Notes: generated by a model not told the origin, from the letters alone. DNA of 64,000 bases from Geosiphon pyriformis (GCA_016748015.1 JAAOMT010000777.1:4347-68346), one strand, 5' to 3'; positions 37,301 through 48,898 are shown, counted from the first letter of the stretch. Numbers and translations: made by a program.

Positions 37301-39017
37301 ATGGTTTAGGAATCATCAAAACCCAAGCTTTTCTCCAAGGCCCAGGGACCGACTCACCAACCAAACAGAAATTCAAGAGCACCAAAAGCATATCCAAAAC
37401 AGATTTGTCACAATGTTTCCATAATTCATTGGAGATACCAGAAAGACCAGCCGCTTTTCCATCAGGAAAATCTTTAACAACAGCTAACAACTCATCAAAA
37501 CTAATCAAACACATGACATCAGAGAAAGCACCATCAAATACGTAATCCAGAGGCCGATATTGACGAGCCCAATCCTCAGATAAGTCAGACACCACCTCAC
37601 ATTTTCTGGTCCATCCCTTCATAATTTCGTCCACCTTAGACTTAACCAAATCAGACTCTAAAATCAACTCATCTTCTACAACCAAATGATCCAGGACCAT
37701 CTTGCGAAGAGGATGCTCCAAAACACTCCTAATGGTGTGACCCTTGTTCAGCTCAAAACTCTCCATTCTCTTACCAATAGCTTGCTTGATTGAGGATTTT
37801 TCAGCGCGCTTGGATTCTACTAACTTGAAGGAGTGGTATGATTTTCTAGCTTTGGCCAGTGCAGAGTGAATAAGATCAAAATTAGAACCTGAAAGAAACA
37901 GAGACTTAACCACCGATGCACCAGGGGAGTCGAGTCTGTGCCACACCTCCAACAAAGAAGCAAAACCATCACTAGAAGCCAAATGTGAAGCCTTGACCAA
38001 CTTAGAAACCAGCAGCTTCAGCTTGTGAAACCTAAAAGAAGTCTTGTAGAACACGCCATCAAAACCTTTGAACCATTTTTTCTTAAATGTACCACCCACT
38101 GAAAGAACCATAATCTTGCAAACAATGTCCCACATAGTGTCCACATCTGAAAATTTTACTGCCACACTGAAAGCATCCGAGAACATAGAGACATTAGCAG
38201 CTGAGGCATCCCTGAACTCCAACCACTTAGCTTCATTGGCATTTTTGACATCAAACTTCCAACAATCTTTATTTGCTTGCTTGCGAAGAGAATTCAAACA
38301 CGTATCCAAGAGCCCACCCAGACCCAAATCCACTGAAACAGCTTGATGGTCTGTGTCAAAATGCTCACTGACATTCAAAATCTTATGACGCACTATCGCA
38401 TTGACAAGACTTGAGGAGACAAACACGTAATCAATTGTTTTCTTAACACCCCTAAAATTTTCACAAGTGGGCATTTTTGCAGCTGGGCTGCCAACTAAAG
38501 AATTGACCAGACCCAAATCAAAGCATCTTTTGAAACTTGCACTTTTATGAAAGCCGTCTTCATTAAAATCGCCACCGAGAATGATGAAAGAAGATTTGTT
38601 GACAGTCTTTGCAATGAGAGAATTGATTTCACTAGCTTGAGAAAACCGAGCCACCGAAGAAGCACCAGCATAAAGCCCCAAAATCGACACAGAAAGTTTA
38701 CTCTTAAAAAGTAATTTAATGGAAAGGAGCCGACAAGGCACCTCAGAAACCTTGCACACATGACAAGCCAAAGAAACGTCCATAATAACAACAACACCCG
38801 CATCCAAGTGACCAGAGTCCAAACCAGAAGTAAACACTCAGACACCATCGAACTTGTCTGCAATCCACGGACAAACCCTACTCTTTAATTTCATTTCAGT
38901 AATGATAGAGACTAAATTGTTTATTTCCTTATGCCACCTAATAATGTCTTCTTGCTTAGCGGAATTGTTCATGCCCCTGACATTGCATGTAGCAACTTTT
39001 CAGACTAAACTGCTCAT
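34329..39017 (-). pseudogene. LINE ORF2: APE endonuclease, RT, RNase H
   Basis: One minus-strand frame of 1562 codons. ATG at 39015-39017 overlaps the ORF1 stop (ATGA). Endonuclease: VRGMNN, GGDFNEDG and TDHQAV. RT: KAAGLSGISNELWKH, DIHKAYNSV (motif A, first Asp kept), LDQGEVFSPLLW, and FVNDTIWVGSS where FVDD is expected, so one catalytic Asp is Asn. RNase H: VYTDGS, TELQAIALALE, FSDSQAALDA and GNEHADALA, all four acidic residues present. C-terminus: CLFCGDVETSDHVFLC, a C-x2-C-x7-H-x4-C motif. In-frame stops lie at 39000-39002 (TGA), 38838-38840 (TGA), 37074-37076 (TGA), 35802-35804 (TAG) and 34818-34820 (TAA), all explicable by one C to T or G to A change from Arg, Trp or Gln codons. No frameshift. 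Inactive. Confidence 0.9.
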
Positions 39018-40806
39018 TGAGTAAGAGGTAGAGATACCGAAAGCACACCTAAACTGTCCACTTTGGCCGAAAGGCCCAGAACCATTTCCATTAGACACTT
39101 CATGCTGTCTTCCAGCTTAGACACCGAAGACATATTAAAAGACACTGCTTCCACAACATTTCCACCACTAGTGGACACACTCGAACTCTCACTCATTACT
39201 ACATCTGCCCCTTGATCCTGTGATGAAGAGGTCACCAACGGCTGACATCCAGGGCTAGGCTGGGAAACCATTGGCTCAAGTGCATCCAACCTCTTAGCCA
39301 GCTTACCAACTTGCTCCATGAGGCTGGCGAGACTGCGCTCAAGAGTGGCGAACCTATCGTTGACTTCCATCATAACCAGTTGGGATGGCTTCATCTCTGA
39401 AGAAGAGCCATTTGTTACCACAACATTCAAACCAGAGAGGGGGAGCGAAAAAGACCTGTGAGCAATCTTTGCCCAAGAGAGACCACCAAAAGAGACTGGA
39501 CGGGCAACCGGAGCTGAGCATTTGGCATAGATGGTTGCCAGCCTGCTTTTATCTGTATCCGAGAAAACCCTACACAGTGAACTACTAGAAGACAATTTCC
39601 CACCAACTGCACAACCCAATGATGTGTGACCCAATTTCTCACACTTGGCACATCTAGCAGAAATGAGGTAAGACCAGCAGAGATTGGTGTTCCTGAGTAC
39701 TGGCATGGTTCCCACAGCAGCATTCAATGATTCAGCAGAGTCGAAACAAACAACAGCACACCTGGCCTGAGCATACATAACAGAATGATGATCAATGACG
39801 CACGTTTTCTCACCCACAGATCTAACAAAGTCCCAGATATCATGAGCATTGGTTCCTATCAGCAATGTATAGAGCAGCGCCCTATGTTGGTCCCTTACAT
39901 CCCACGCTTCCTTGTCTGAATCAGCCTTAGTCACATGCACAGCATCTTTCTCAATTAAGATGGACCACTTAGCTGCAGCCAAATCAGCCTGATCCGATCG
40001 TTTGAATTCCACCACTGCCTTCTGCCACAGCCCGATTAACTGCATCTTGATCGTCCTAATAACTCCAAACTCAGATAGCACAGCATGCACAGCCTCAGCC
40101 AATGGTTTAACTGGAATTTCTTTCACGACCACAGCCCGATCTGATCGCCCAGATGCTTTTTTGAGATCGGCGTTTACTAAGATCTTTGCATTCGCAGCTT
40201 TATTAGTAGCTTTCATTAGACTCAATTCGGAAGTAAACGTTGCCCTGATGATTCCTGAGAATTTTGAGGGGGTAGATGCCCCCCAAAACCATTGATTCCA
40301 GAAAACAACTTCCTTACCACCACAAGTTTTTCCTGAGAAGATTTGCCGGCCACTTTATCCAAGCCAATATCCAATGCGAATGATTTCCTGACTGAAACAT
40401 TGACCAAATTTCTCACAGAAAGAGGGAGCTCAAGAGGAGCATCCAAGAGAATACCATCATCACTACCATCTTTTGAGAAGTCAATTTTCCCCAATGGCTT
40501 GCCCAACGCCTTTTTGGTTTTAACCTTCGAACTTGTGGGCATCTGATCATAATCTCCACCAGCCAGAGCTCCACTTTCACCATAATCAAAGCTGGTTTTT
40601 TCCACTAGACACTCCTTTTCCATATCAACACTTTCAGACTCAGTAGTGTCCCCAGTCTCCGAACTCCATGAACAAACACCAGGAACTTCAGCAGCAACCC
40701 TTCTGTTATCAATACCCTCTGCCAACACACCTCCCTTCCTCTTTTTCCTTGATGCAACTGCTTTAAAACCACTCTCAGAACCAGAAACTTTAGCAGTCTT
40801 TTTCAT
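39014..40806 (-). pseudogene. LINE ORF1: gag-like RNA-binding protein
   Basis: ATG at 40804-40806. An Ser/Lys-rich N-terminal part (about 175 residues) is followed by a conserved domain with ILVNADLKKASGRSD, VVVKEIPV and IKMQLIGLWQKAVVEF, resembling an RNA-recognition fold, then a CCHC knuckle CAKCEKLGHTSLGC (about 39617-39658) and a predicted coiled coil VNDRFATLERSLASLMEQV. The frame changes at a run of six G (plus strand CCCCCC, 40279-40284): with a seventh G the two halves join as one frame reading TPSKFSGIIRATFTSE. It ends in TGA at 39014-39016. A binding role for LINE RNA is inferred from the family. Confidence 0.82.
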
Positions 40807-40948
40807 AACAGCAATAACAGAGCCAACAGTGGCCTCGTAATCGAAAAACAGTTTTGATTTATCGTACTGAATGGTAAAAAACTTCTTTCAAAAAAACTTT
40901 TGACTCTTTTTTGAGAATTTTGGATGAAGGAGAGAAAGAAGTTTTTTG
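40807..40948 (-). other. LINE 5' UTR
   Basis: About 140 bases from the insertion point to the ORF1 start. The 5' end is placed where B1 gag similarity resumes (GTATTTTTTTTTGGTG). Confidence 0.5.
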
Positions 40949-41132
40949 GTATTTTTTTTTGGTGTTTCTGTTGAAATTTGTAATTTTTTTTTGTCTGTAA
41001 AGATAATAAAAAATTTTTGTTAAGTGTAATTCCCAATTTTTTGGTTTATTTTTGTGATTAATAGTATAAATAAATAATTTGATAAAAGTGTAATGCTTTG
41101 TAATAGTTTATTGTAAAAATTCCTAAAAGTGA
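40949..41132 (-). pseudogene. family B copy B1: gag, part 2
   Basis: The continuation of B1 gag upstream of the LINE. Minus-strand blocks TTACACTTAACAAA and ATTAATCACAAAAATAAACC align with B4 at 49830-49900. It is cut off at 41133 by the family A+ LTR. Confidence 0.65.
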
Positions 41133-41340
41133 TGTTATTAGTAGAATTTTAGTTATTAATTAGCATGAAATTATCTTTATAATTCCTATTATTAATTAGT
41201 ATATATTATTATCATTTCAATTATTATTTATTATTTAATCAAATTATTAAATATTATTATTTAATTAATAATCTAATTTGTATCATAAAAATTAAGATGA
41301 TCAAATTACACAATACTCTAAACCATTTAATATTTAAAAA

Positions 41341-41432
41341 TTCGCCGAAATTAATAGAAATTAGCCGAAATAATTAATAGTTTATGGAAATAATTTGTAG
41401 TTTGCTAAAATGTATTTTTAGTTTGCCAAAAT
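41341..41432 (+). promoter_or_regulatory. 20-bp repeat array in family A U3
   Basis: Units start at 41341, 41361, 41381, 41401 and 41422, with cores TTCGCCGAAAT, TTAGCCGAAAT, TTTATGGAAAT, TTTGCTAAAAT and TTTGCCAAAAT. The first core contains a near-palindrome TTCGCCGAA. Changes between units are mainly transitions at the CpG positions. Confidence 0.75.
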
Positions 41433-41480
41433 TATAGCAAAAAGAAAAGTACAAGTTTAAAGACTAGTACTACAACAAGT

Positions 41481-41490
41481 TATATAAAAA
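41481..41490 (+). promoter_or_regulatory. TATA box of family A LTR
   Basis: TATATAAAAA lies about 50 bases downstream of the repeat array. The other A LTRs have GTATAAAAG at the same place. Confidence 0.55.
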
Positions 41491-42065
41491 AAAAGCTTTT
41501 TTTCAAGAAAATGTATCTTATTTCAGATATCTTAAGTAGAATCAATTATCTTTTACACATCTTTAAAAAATTAAATAAAAATCAAATATTCAAACCCAAA
41601 AATTTTTAATAATTATATCTGAAATTCCCAAAACCTAACTAACGTTTTTGAAATTGATTAACTATCAATTTCAATAATTTGTTAGTAATTCCAGGTCTAG
41701 ATAAAAAACGTTTCTCTTAATAAAATTCTATTTCTTTTATATTTTTTTTATTTTTTTTTATTTTTTTATTATAATTATTAAGGTAGTCTACAAACAAGAT
41801 TTCTGTAGAAGAGTTATAGCAAAGTAGCTACACATTTTAATGAGTTTTCAGATAAGCAATTCCTAAGAAAGAGTTAATATTTACTACAATGTAACTATAC
41901 AAAGTAATTGGCATAGAATTGGTCATTCTATTTATAAGCCCAGCAGTTTAAATAATAAAAGATAAATTTAGTTATTAAAGATTTAACTACTTCTTAAGAA
42001 TGTAAATTCACAGCAAACAAACATTAATAACATTCAGTAAAAAAGACCAAAAATCTTTGATAACA

Positions 42066-43149
42066 TTTGGTGCTTTTTTACAAAAACAACACAGCAACAA
42101 CAAAATTCAAAGTAACAATTCTAGCAGATACAACTATTTTAGAGTATTATCAATTAATTTATATTTATTACAAACAGAAATTCAACATTCAAGACAGAGT
42201 TGAAATTTTTAAGAAAAAACTCTACTAGTACATTAAAAACTGCATCAACAATTATCTTTTTGGAAACTATAGCATCTTAGAAGTCAAATACAACCTATAT
42301 AAAAACCTGCTATACTATTCTTGTCTAAACACTAAAGATTTCAATAATCAAATACTTAATACTTACTTTTAAAAACTTAACTATAATATCATTCAATATT
42401 GTGAAAAAAAATACTCTGTATAATCTAAATTCTCTCTTGGTTTTAAATTAGAAACTAAAACAAACAACAAAAACAAACAAAAATTGAAACAACACTTAAA
42501 AACCACTTCAAACACTCTGAAAATACCAAAAATAAATGCCAATACTTGCAAACTTCAAAACAAGAAACCAGTATTAAACTTCTATTCTCAGTTACATTAT
42601 TTTTAGCTTCACTTGCTCAATAGCAAACTCCAAACTTACTATTTATCTGGTTCTTAAGACTAGAAAATTTTCAGTCCTCTAAAAATTTTACTTAATAGCA
42701 AGAACCAATATCAACCAGTACCAATCTTCTTAATTACTTACAAAAAAATCAAAGTAATCTTTCAAAGAACTTAGAAAGTGAAGAAACCAAATTAAAACAA
42801 AAAAAAACTTCCGAAAACAAAAAAAAAATAACAACTACATATATTGCAAAAATTACTAAATTCACAAAAATGGCTTGACAAAGTCCAGAAAGCAGGAAAT
42901 ACAAACAGATAAAATGCAACAAGAATGCTAAAAGCAATTTCATACTTTCTCCAAAAAACAACAGAAAAATGATTTGAAAACTTAGATGAATTATTTGAAA
43001 ATTGGCAAACATTCAAAGATGCTTTTTTACAACAAATTACTAACAACAATACCTCTATTACTCTCCAAAATTGCTTTTACAATATTAAACAAAAATTATC
43101 TGAAACTTTCATGACTTATCTTGGAAGATTTAACAAATTTTTTAGATGA
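42066..43149 (+). pseudogene. family A copy A+: gag, truncated
   Basis: After the PBS the sequence aligns with element A gag: AAAGTAACAATTC at 42109 corresponds to the GTG GCA start, followed by the tyrosine-rich QLIYIYYKQ-type segment, and ends near SETFMTYLGRFNKF (element A VMTYLKKFNKLL). Stops are frequent. It is interrupted at 43150 by the B2 LTR; the last four bases before it are ATGA. Confidence 0.7.
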
Positions 43150-44049
43150 TATTACAGATAATTATTTGGAGTTTCAAAGCAAATAACAAATCTGTAACTT
43201 GGTACTTAATAATTGATATAATAGTGATATCTAAAAGTTATAGTGATTTGAAGAATTTTAGTAATTTGAAGGTTTTGGTTGAGTTTTTTATATAATGAAC
43301 AATGATTCAATAGTTGTTTTTAGTAGACTTCTAGAATTGCAATTCTGCCAAATTTTTTTTTTAGCATAATAGCCAGTAATTTTTCTGGTAAGCTATTTTT
43401 GATTCTGTAAGTATTCTATCCTTGTTTTACAGGTTTTTTACCAGTCTCTTTGATGTTGATAATTCTACACATTGATTCTTAATCAATTAGTAAACAACAA
43501 AACAAATAAAAAAAATTAAAAAAATTAAGTCAAGACAATTAAGTTAGTATTTCATTAATAGCCATGATCAAGAGCTATTGTTCTAGCATAGTTAAATATT
43601 GACAGCTATTAACATGAAGTGTTGATAGTTTAGAGTTTGATGAATATTTTTCAATCAAACAATAACAACATAAATTAGATATAGATAAGTATTTTATTGA
43701 TAATTTGATGATTTTATTTTAGCAAATATAAACTATTCTTAAAGCAATTAGAAAATAGATAGAAAGGGAAGTCCAAACTAAGAAGTCTGTCTTTTTTGCT
43801 TCTAATATTATTGCTATATATACAAATTTGAAATTTTTCAATTCCTCAATTTTTTTCACTAAAAATTCTACAATTCTTTAAGAAGAATTCTGAAATTCTG
43901 AAATCCTGTGATTTTTTGTATAAGAATCCTGTAATTTCTGGAATCCTAAAATTCCTTTAAAAAGAATCCTAAAATTCCATATTTTACTATGTCTACTTCT
44001 GATTGGCTAATATATATACTACTATGATTTTTATATTTTATGAATAATA
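43150..44049 (-). repeat. 3' LTR of family B copy B2
   Basis: 900 bases, minus orientation, from TATTACAG (end, TGTTACAG decayed) to TGAATAATA (start TATTATTCA on the minus strand, from TGTTACTCA). It contains the GAATTCC-type array at 43837-43978 and, on the minus strand, a TATATATATTAGCC/TATATAGC region. Confidence 0.82.
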
Positions 44050-46532
44050 TTATTCTTTTCTTTTAATATTGAGCTCTGTCAAAATTCTTGAACTTTCTTA
44101 ATTTTTTTTCTTTAATTATTTCTTGGACTTTTTTTTCAAAAATTACCTGTGTTATTTTGGTCTGTAATTTTTTAAATTAGGCATTAATTATTTTACTTAT
44201 TTGATTAGTAATAACTGTATTTATTATTGTATTAAGTAGTATTTTTGGTCAGTCTTAAAATCCAGCATATAATTAATAGATAGCTTATGTTTGTATTATT
44301 AGATTGTTTTTTCCCACAAATTGCTTAAGTTATTGTAGTATTGTTATGTCAAATAATTGTTTTGTTTTATCTGTATATAAGTTCTGAATATTCAGATATT
44401 GTCTTAAGTAGAAATAACAAAAGTTTCTTAAAAATTAATGTATCTATCAATTCCATGTTTTTTTGTCAACTCTTGATATAGTATAATTTTTGTTTGTTTT
44501 TTTTTTGCTGATTTTACTTTTATGATTATCTTGTCAATAATGTTTTCTAGTTTTCTCTGTACTTCATATTGAGATTTCTTTCTTGTATCTTTATATTGAA
44601 TGGTTTGTTAGTTAATTGTAATTTTCATATGTTGTTGTTGAATTAATTGAAAAAATTATTGAGCCAATATGTAAATATTATTAGTAATTTCCATTTTTTT
44701 GATATTTTTTGTTACATTTTAACTCTTTATATAGAGTTTTGATGTTTTAATTTAACATATTTATGTTGATAATTATTAATGGTTCTAGATCTTGTAGAAT
44801 TTTTTCTGGTTGAACTAGTATTTTCTGTATTTCGAATTGTGAAATATCATAAATAGATGATGATACTATATTGTGATAGAGTTTTAATCAATCACTATGT
44901 GCTGTTTTGATTAAAATTTTGTTGTTCTATCTTAATTTATGAGCTTTATTTCCTAGAATTTCTTCTATGTAAAATGGTTTGTCCTATTTGAGATCAAATT
45001 TTCTATTCTATTGTTTTTTTGCTTTAATATAATGTAAGAGTACTTTGTCTTCTATCCTAAATTAAACTAGTTTGTCTGGTAATTGGTTATTGTGTTTTTC
45101 TTTTTATTTTTTTTGTGATTTTTGTATATTATTAGCTGCTTTTCACTATTTGTTTTCTAGAGTTTCCATTAAGTCATATGTTCTTTTCAATAATATTTCT
45201 TTGGAAATTGTCTTCTGTTATTGGTTTAGTTGGATATGTCTTGACTTTTATTTCAACTGGTAGTGTTGTTGTTCTACTATATATTAATTCAAATAATGTT
45301 GTTTGTGTAGTGTCTTGTTTTATTGTTCAATAAGTAAATAATACTAATAGTATAAATAAATCTTATTTGTCTTGGTTTTTTTGATTGATTTTAGTAATTG
45401 CTTCACACAGTATTCTATTGAATTTATCAACTAAGCCATTAGTTTGTTAATAATATGATGATGATAGTGGTCATTTAATTCCAAATTTTTAACTTAATTT
45501 TACCAATGTTCTGTTTACAAAGTAAGTTTTTTGGTCTGATAACTATTCTTTTAGACATCTGTGTTAACATATTAAGTCTTGATGAATAAATTCAGCTATA
45601 GATTTTGCATCTGCTCTTTGAATTGTTTTTGCTTTTGGTTATTTTGTGAAATAGTCTATAGTTACTACAATATATTTGTTTCCTTTGCTGATAATTGTCA
45701 GTAGTTTGAATAAGTCAATTCCAACGTGATCAAATAATTGTCCTATTTTAATTGGTTTCAATGGTTTGTTGAGTCTTGTTTCTTCTCTTCTTTAACAAGT
45801 ATCACAATTTTGAATTTATTGGATGATATTTGAATATATTAATAGCCAATAGTATCTTTTTCTGGTTTTTTTTATGGTTGCTTCTTTATAAAAATGTCCT
45901 GTCATTGAATCTGAGTGCATATTAAATAGTATTGTTTCTTTTTTTGGTTCTGTGATTACTCTAAATAGTTGGTCTGGATCCTTTTTTTTTTGATATAATA
46001 TATTTTAGTAGTTGATAAAATATTTGGATTATTGTTTTATGTTGCTTTGTTCTTTTTGAGATAATTTTTCCTTAAACAATTGAATATCAATATATTGTTG
46101 AAGTTGTTAATATTTTTGTGTATTCATCTTTTGTTATATTTTTGAGTTAAAATGTTCTTAGATTTGTTTTATTCATAACAAACTGTTGGCATTTTCATTT
46201 TTTTTTTCCTTTTTTATAATGTACTGTATAATTAAATAGTAAAAGCTCTATTTTCTATCTTATATGTTGATTGTCTTTGAATTCTTGTTTCTGAATTGAA
46301 GTTTATTCTTTGTAATTAGTATATACATTAAACTTTTGGCTCAAATATTCCTTTTATTTGATAACTGCCCAATAAATAGTTAAGTTTTTAGTGCTGGTGT
46401 TCCATAGTTTTTTTCTGCTAGACTCAAATTTCAAATGACATATACTACTAAATGTTCTTTTCTATTCAATCTTCTTTAAGATAATACAGCTTCTAATACT
46501 TGACTTAATACATCAGTAATAATGATGAATTA
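44050..46532 (-). pseudogene. family B copy B2: RNase H, integrase and C-terminal extension
   Basis: Minus strand. At the right end RNase H begins inside SKPFIIITDVLSQVLEAVLS, with the first catalytic Asp kept. Integrase follows with CDTC (near 45795), HVGIDLFKLL, YIVVTIDYFTK and ELSDQKTYFVNRTL-type sequence (near 45500-45560). The C-terminal extension reaches the polypurine tract TTAAAAGAAAAGAA beside the LTR at 44050. About twenty stops, mostly at Gln, Trp and Arg positions. The element is truncated at 46533 by the B3 LTR, so its 5' half should lie beyond the window. Confidence 0.75.
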
Positions 46533-47465
46533 TGTTACTCATAGAATATTGAAAATATAGTATTATTAGTCAGTAGATATTAGCCAATCAGATGTAGATA
46601 TAGTAAATATGAAATTCCAAGATTCCTTTCAGAAGAATTGCAGGATTCCAGAAATTTTAGAATTCTCTGACAAGGAATCACAAGATTCCAGGAATTTCAT
46701 GATTCCTGTTGCAAGAAATTGAGGAATTAAGAAATCTCAAATATATATAGTAGTAGCATTAGAAGCAGAAAAAAGAGAATCAACACCAAGAATTCTTAGC
46801 TTAGTTATCACAATTCTTAAATAAATAATTATTTACTATATCAAATTCATTCTTCACTATCAACACTTCATGTTAATAGTAACTGATACTTAACCATACT
46901 AGAACAATAGCTCTTAATCATGGCTATTGACAGGATACTAACTTGCGAATTGCCTTGGCTTATTTCTTAGTTTCTCTTTTATCTTTTTTTGTTTTCTTTG
47001 TTGTCTACTAACTTGATTAAAGGATTTACTCTTGGAGGACTTATGGAGTAATAAAACTTACTTAAAACAATACTTACTCTTGGAGGACTTATGGAGGAAT
47101 AAAACTTACTTAAAACAATACTTACTCTTAGAGAACTTACAGAAGAATAAACTTGCTTAAAACAATACTTACTCTTGGAGAACTTACGGAGGAACTGCCA
47201 TCAGAAAACAGCACTGGTATACACTTATGGAGAATATCATATTAGGAGAATCATCAATTATCAAGCTGAGCAAGCAATCAACAAAACTACAGTTTCAGGA
47301 AACTACTGATAAACTGTTATCATTAAATTTCTGTTCATTATACAAAGAACTTAATTAGAAAACCTTCAAATAAAATATCTTCAAATTATCATCGTCACCA
47401 ATCACTTTGCACACCAAGTTATGGATTTGTTATTCACTCAACACCCCAAGAATTCACCTGTAACA
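46533..47465 (+). repeat. 5' LTR of family B copy B3
   Basis: 933 bases, from TGTTACTCATAG to CTGTAACA. Array 46611-46737, TATA box ATATATATAG at 46740-46749. The R-U5 part holds a 48-bp repeat absent from the B4 LTRs. It interrupts B2. Confidence 0.88.
47026..47199 (+). repeat. 48-bp tandem repeat in B3 LTR (3.6 copies)
   Basis: Units start with TTACTCTTGGAGGACTTATG at 47026, 47074, 47122 (TTACTCTTAGAGAACTTACA) and 47169. Later units differ mainly by G/A transitions. Confidence 0.88.
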
Positions 47466-48658
47466 TTTGGTGCTCCCTGTGAGGTATAATTCTACAGAGA
47501 ACTAGCACCAACAAGAACAAACCAAAAGTGGCAGAATCAGAAAATATAGGAGCAAACCATTTAGGATTCACAAAATTCTTGTTTCAACAATACAGCCAAC
47601 AATTAGAATTAAATAGTAATCATTACCCAGCCAAATCAGTCTTCAACTTCTATGTCAATGACAAAATCACTAAATTCTTAAGAGGAACAATTAACATTGA
47701 AACAGCAAGAGAAAACTTTTACACAGAATTATTCCAACACACCAACTTACCAAGAAACTATAATTTTGCACCAATAATCAGAAAAATCAACCAAACTATT
47801 GAAAAGTACACTCAACAACAATTTCCTATTACCTATACAGATAAAAGCAAAGGAAGGTTACAAACATTAGCAGTAATGCCTAAAGAGATACAACTACCAA
47901 CCTGGAAGAAACAAAGAATTGAATCCCCACCATATTTATCATATCATCACACACTTGGAAGCACTATCAATATTTCATCTGCAGGTGTGTCCACATCAAA
48001 CGTGACATCAATATTTAGACAATTTCCATTCCAAAGTAAACAAAAAAAAGTGGAGTTATTAGGACCATATGACAAATATTTCGAGCGATTTAAATTATGA
48101 TCACCAACACCATCAGGAATTCAATCACTGCCACTTCCACCAGATTTTGGAATCTCTGATTCATGGAAGGTAACGGAATGAAGAAGAAGAAACTGAAAAT
48201 CAAGAATTCATTTACCAGAACCCAATCACTGAAAACCTGGAAATTGAAACCCTGAATCTTCAGAACCAGCAAAATTTAAATTCAGTAAATTTGGAAGTTG
48301 AAACTCCAAATATTCAGACACCACCAACTCAGGATAATCGAAACCCCAATCTAATTAATCAACCAAACTTATCTCCAGTAATCATTATTGATCAACCACC
48401 AATTGATCCAATAGCTGAACCCATACAGCAATCACTTCAACTACCACCTTAAAAAAATCAACAACCACTTCAACAGCCACCACAACCACTCAACTTAGAC
48501 CCAATGGCCTATACACCAATCACAAAACTGGATAATTTCACCAGCAAAGAAGACAACACTCAAGTATGGCTGAATGATGTGGAAAAAGCCATTGTAGTCA
48601 ACGAATGGAATGACATCTGAGCAATACAAGCCATTCCCTATTTTCTTAAAGATACCAC
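47466..48658 (+). pseudogene. B3: gag, 5' part
   Basis: PBS-like TTTGGTGCTCCCTGTGAGG follows the LTR. gag opens at GTG GCA GAA (47528) and is open to a TGA at 48098-48100, which is CAA in B1 and B4. After a frameshift near 48165-48188 it continues with YQNPITENLEIE, a Pro/Gln-rich segment (stop at 48450, CAA to TAA) and LNLDPMAYTPI..LWLNDVEKAI-type capsid sequence. It is cut at 48658 by B4 inside the codons for KDTA; the rest resumes at 58828. Confidence 0.82.
48655..48658. repeat. target-site duplication of B4 (left copy CCAC, right copy CTGC at 58828)
   Basis: The uninterrupted site, seen in B4's own gag (GATACCGCCAATTC), is CCGC. The left copy is CCAC (G to A) and the right copy 58828-58831 is CTGC (C to T). 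Both changes hit the single CpG. Confidence 0.7.
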
Positions 48659-48728
48659 TATTACTCATAGAAATATAGGAAATATATTAGCATAATTATT
48701 AGCCAATTAGAAGTAAGCATAGTAAATG

Positions 48729-48891
48729 TGGAATTCCAGAATTCCTCTCAAGAATTGCAGGATTCCAGGAATTTCAGAATTCCCAACAAGGAATTACAGA
48801 ATTCCAGAATTCCAGGATTCTTCTCAAAGGAATTGCAGGATTCCAGAAATTCCAGGATTCCTGTCATGAAGAATTGAGGAATTGAGGAATC
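48729..48891 (+). promoter_or_regulatory. GAATTCC hairpin array in family B U3
   Basis: About four units of 38-40 bases. Each has AG(A/G)ATTCC, a short C/T-rich spacer, GGAATT(G/A)C, then one or two AGGATTCC/AGAATTCC octamers. ATTCC...GGAAT pairs could form stem-loops, and TTCCAGAA matches the TTCnnGAA half of a heat-shock element. It ends 10 bases before the TATA box. Equivalent arrays: 58028-58190, 46611-46737, 43837-43978 (-) and decayed 26400-26465. Confidence 0.75.
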
Positions 48892-48898
48892 TTAATTA

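Larger units (their letters stand above)
34195..40948 (-). mobile_element. non-LTR retrotransposon (LINE, Tad/I-like), nearly full-length
   Basis: A 6.75-kb element in minus orientation: 5' UTR 40807-40948, ORF1 39014-40806, ORF2 34329-39017, 3' UTR 34208-34328 and a poly(A) tail (poly T, 34195-34207). Domain order APE endonuclease, RT, RNase H, C-terminal zinc motif suits Tad/I-like LINEs. It is much richer in GC than everything around it, with many CpG sites left, so it is a relatively recent insertion. Six defects are visible: five stops in ORF2 and a one-base deletion in ORF1. Confidence 0.92.
41133..42065 (+). repeat. 5' LTR of family A copy A+
   Basis: 933 bases from TGTTATTAGTAG to GATAACA, followed by PBS-like TTTGGTGCT. 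It is the reverse complement of the A LTRs at 25056 and 30936. It carries the clearest U3 repeat array (41341-41432) and the TATA box. Confidence 0.88.

Noticed and set aside
48729-48891. CRISPR-like array
   Set aside because: Units are degenerate, adjacent and lack unique spacers of constant length. They lie in an LTR of a eukaryotic retrotransposon.
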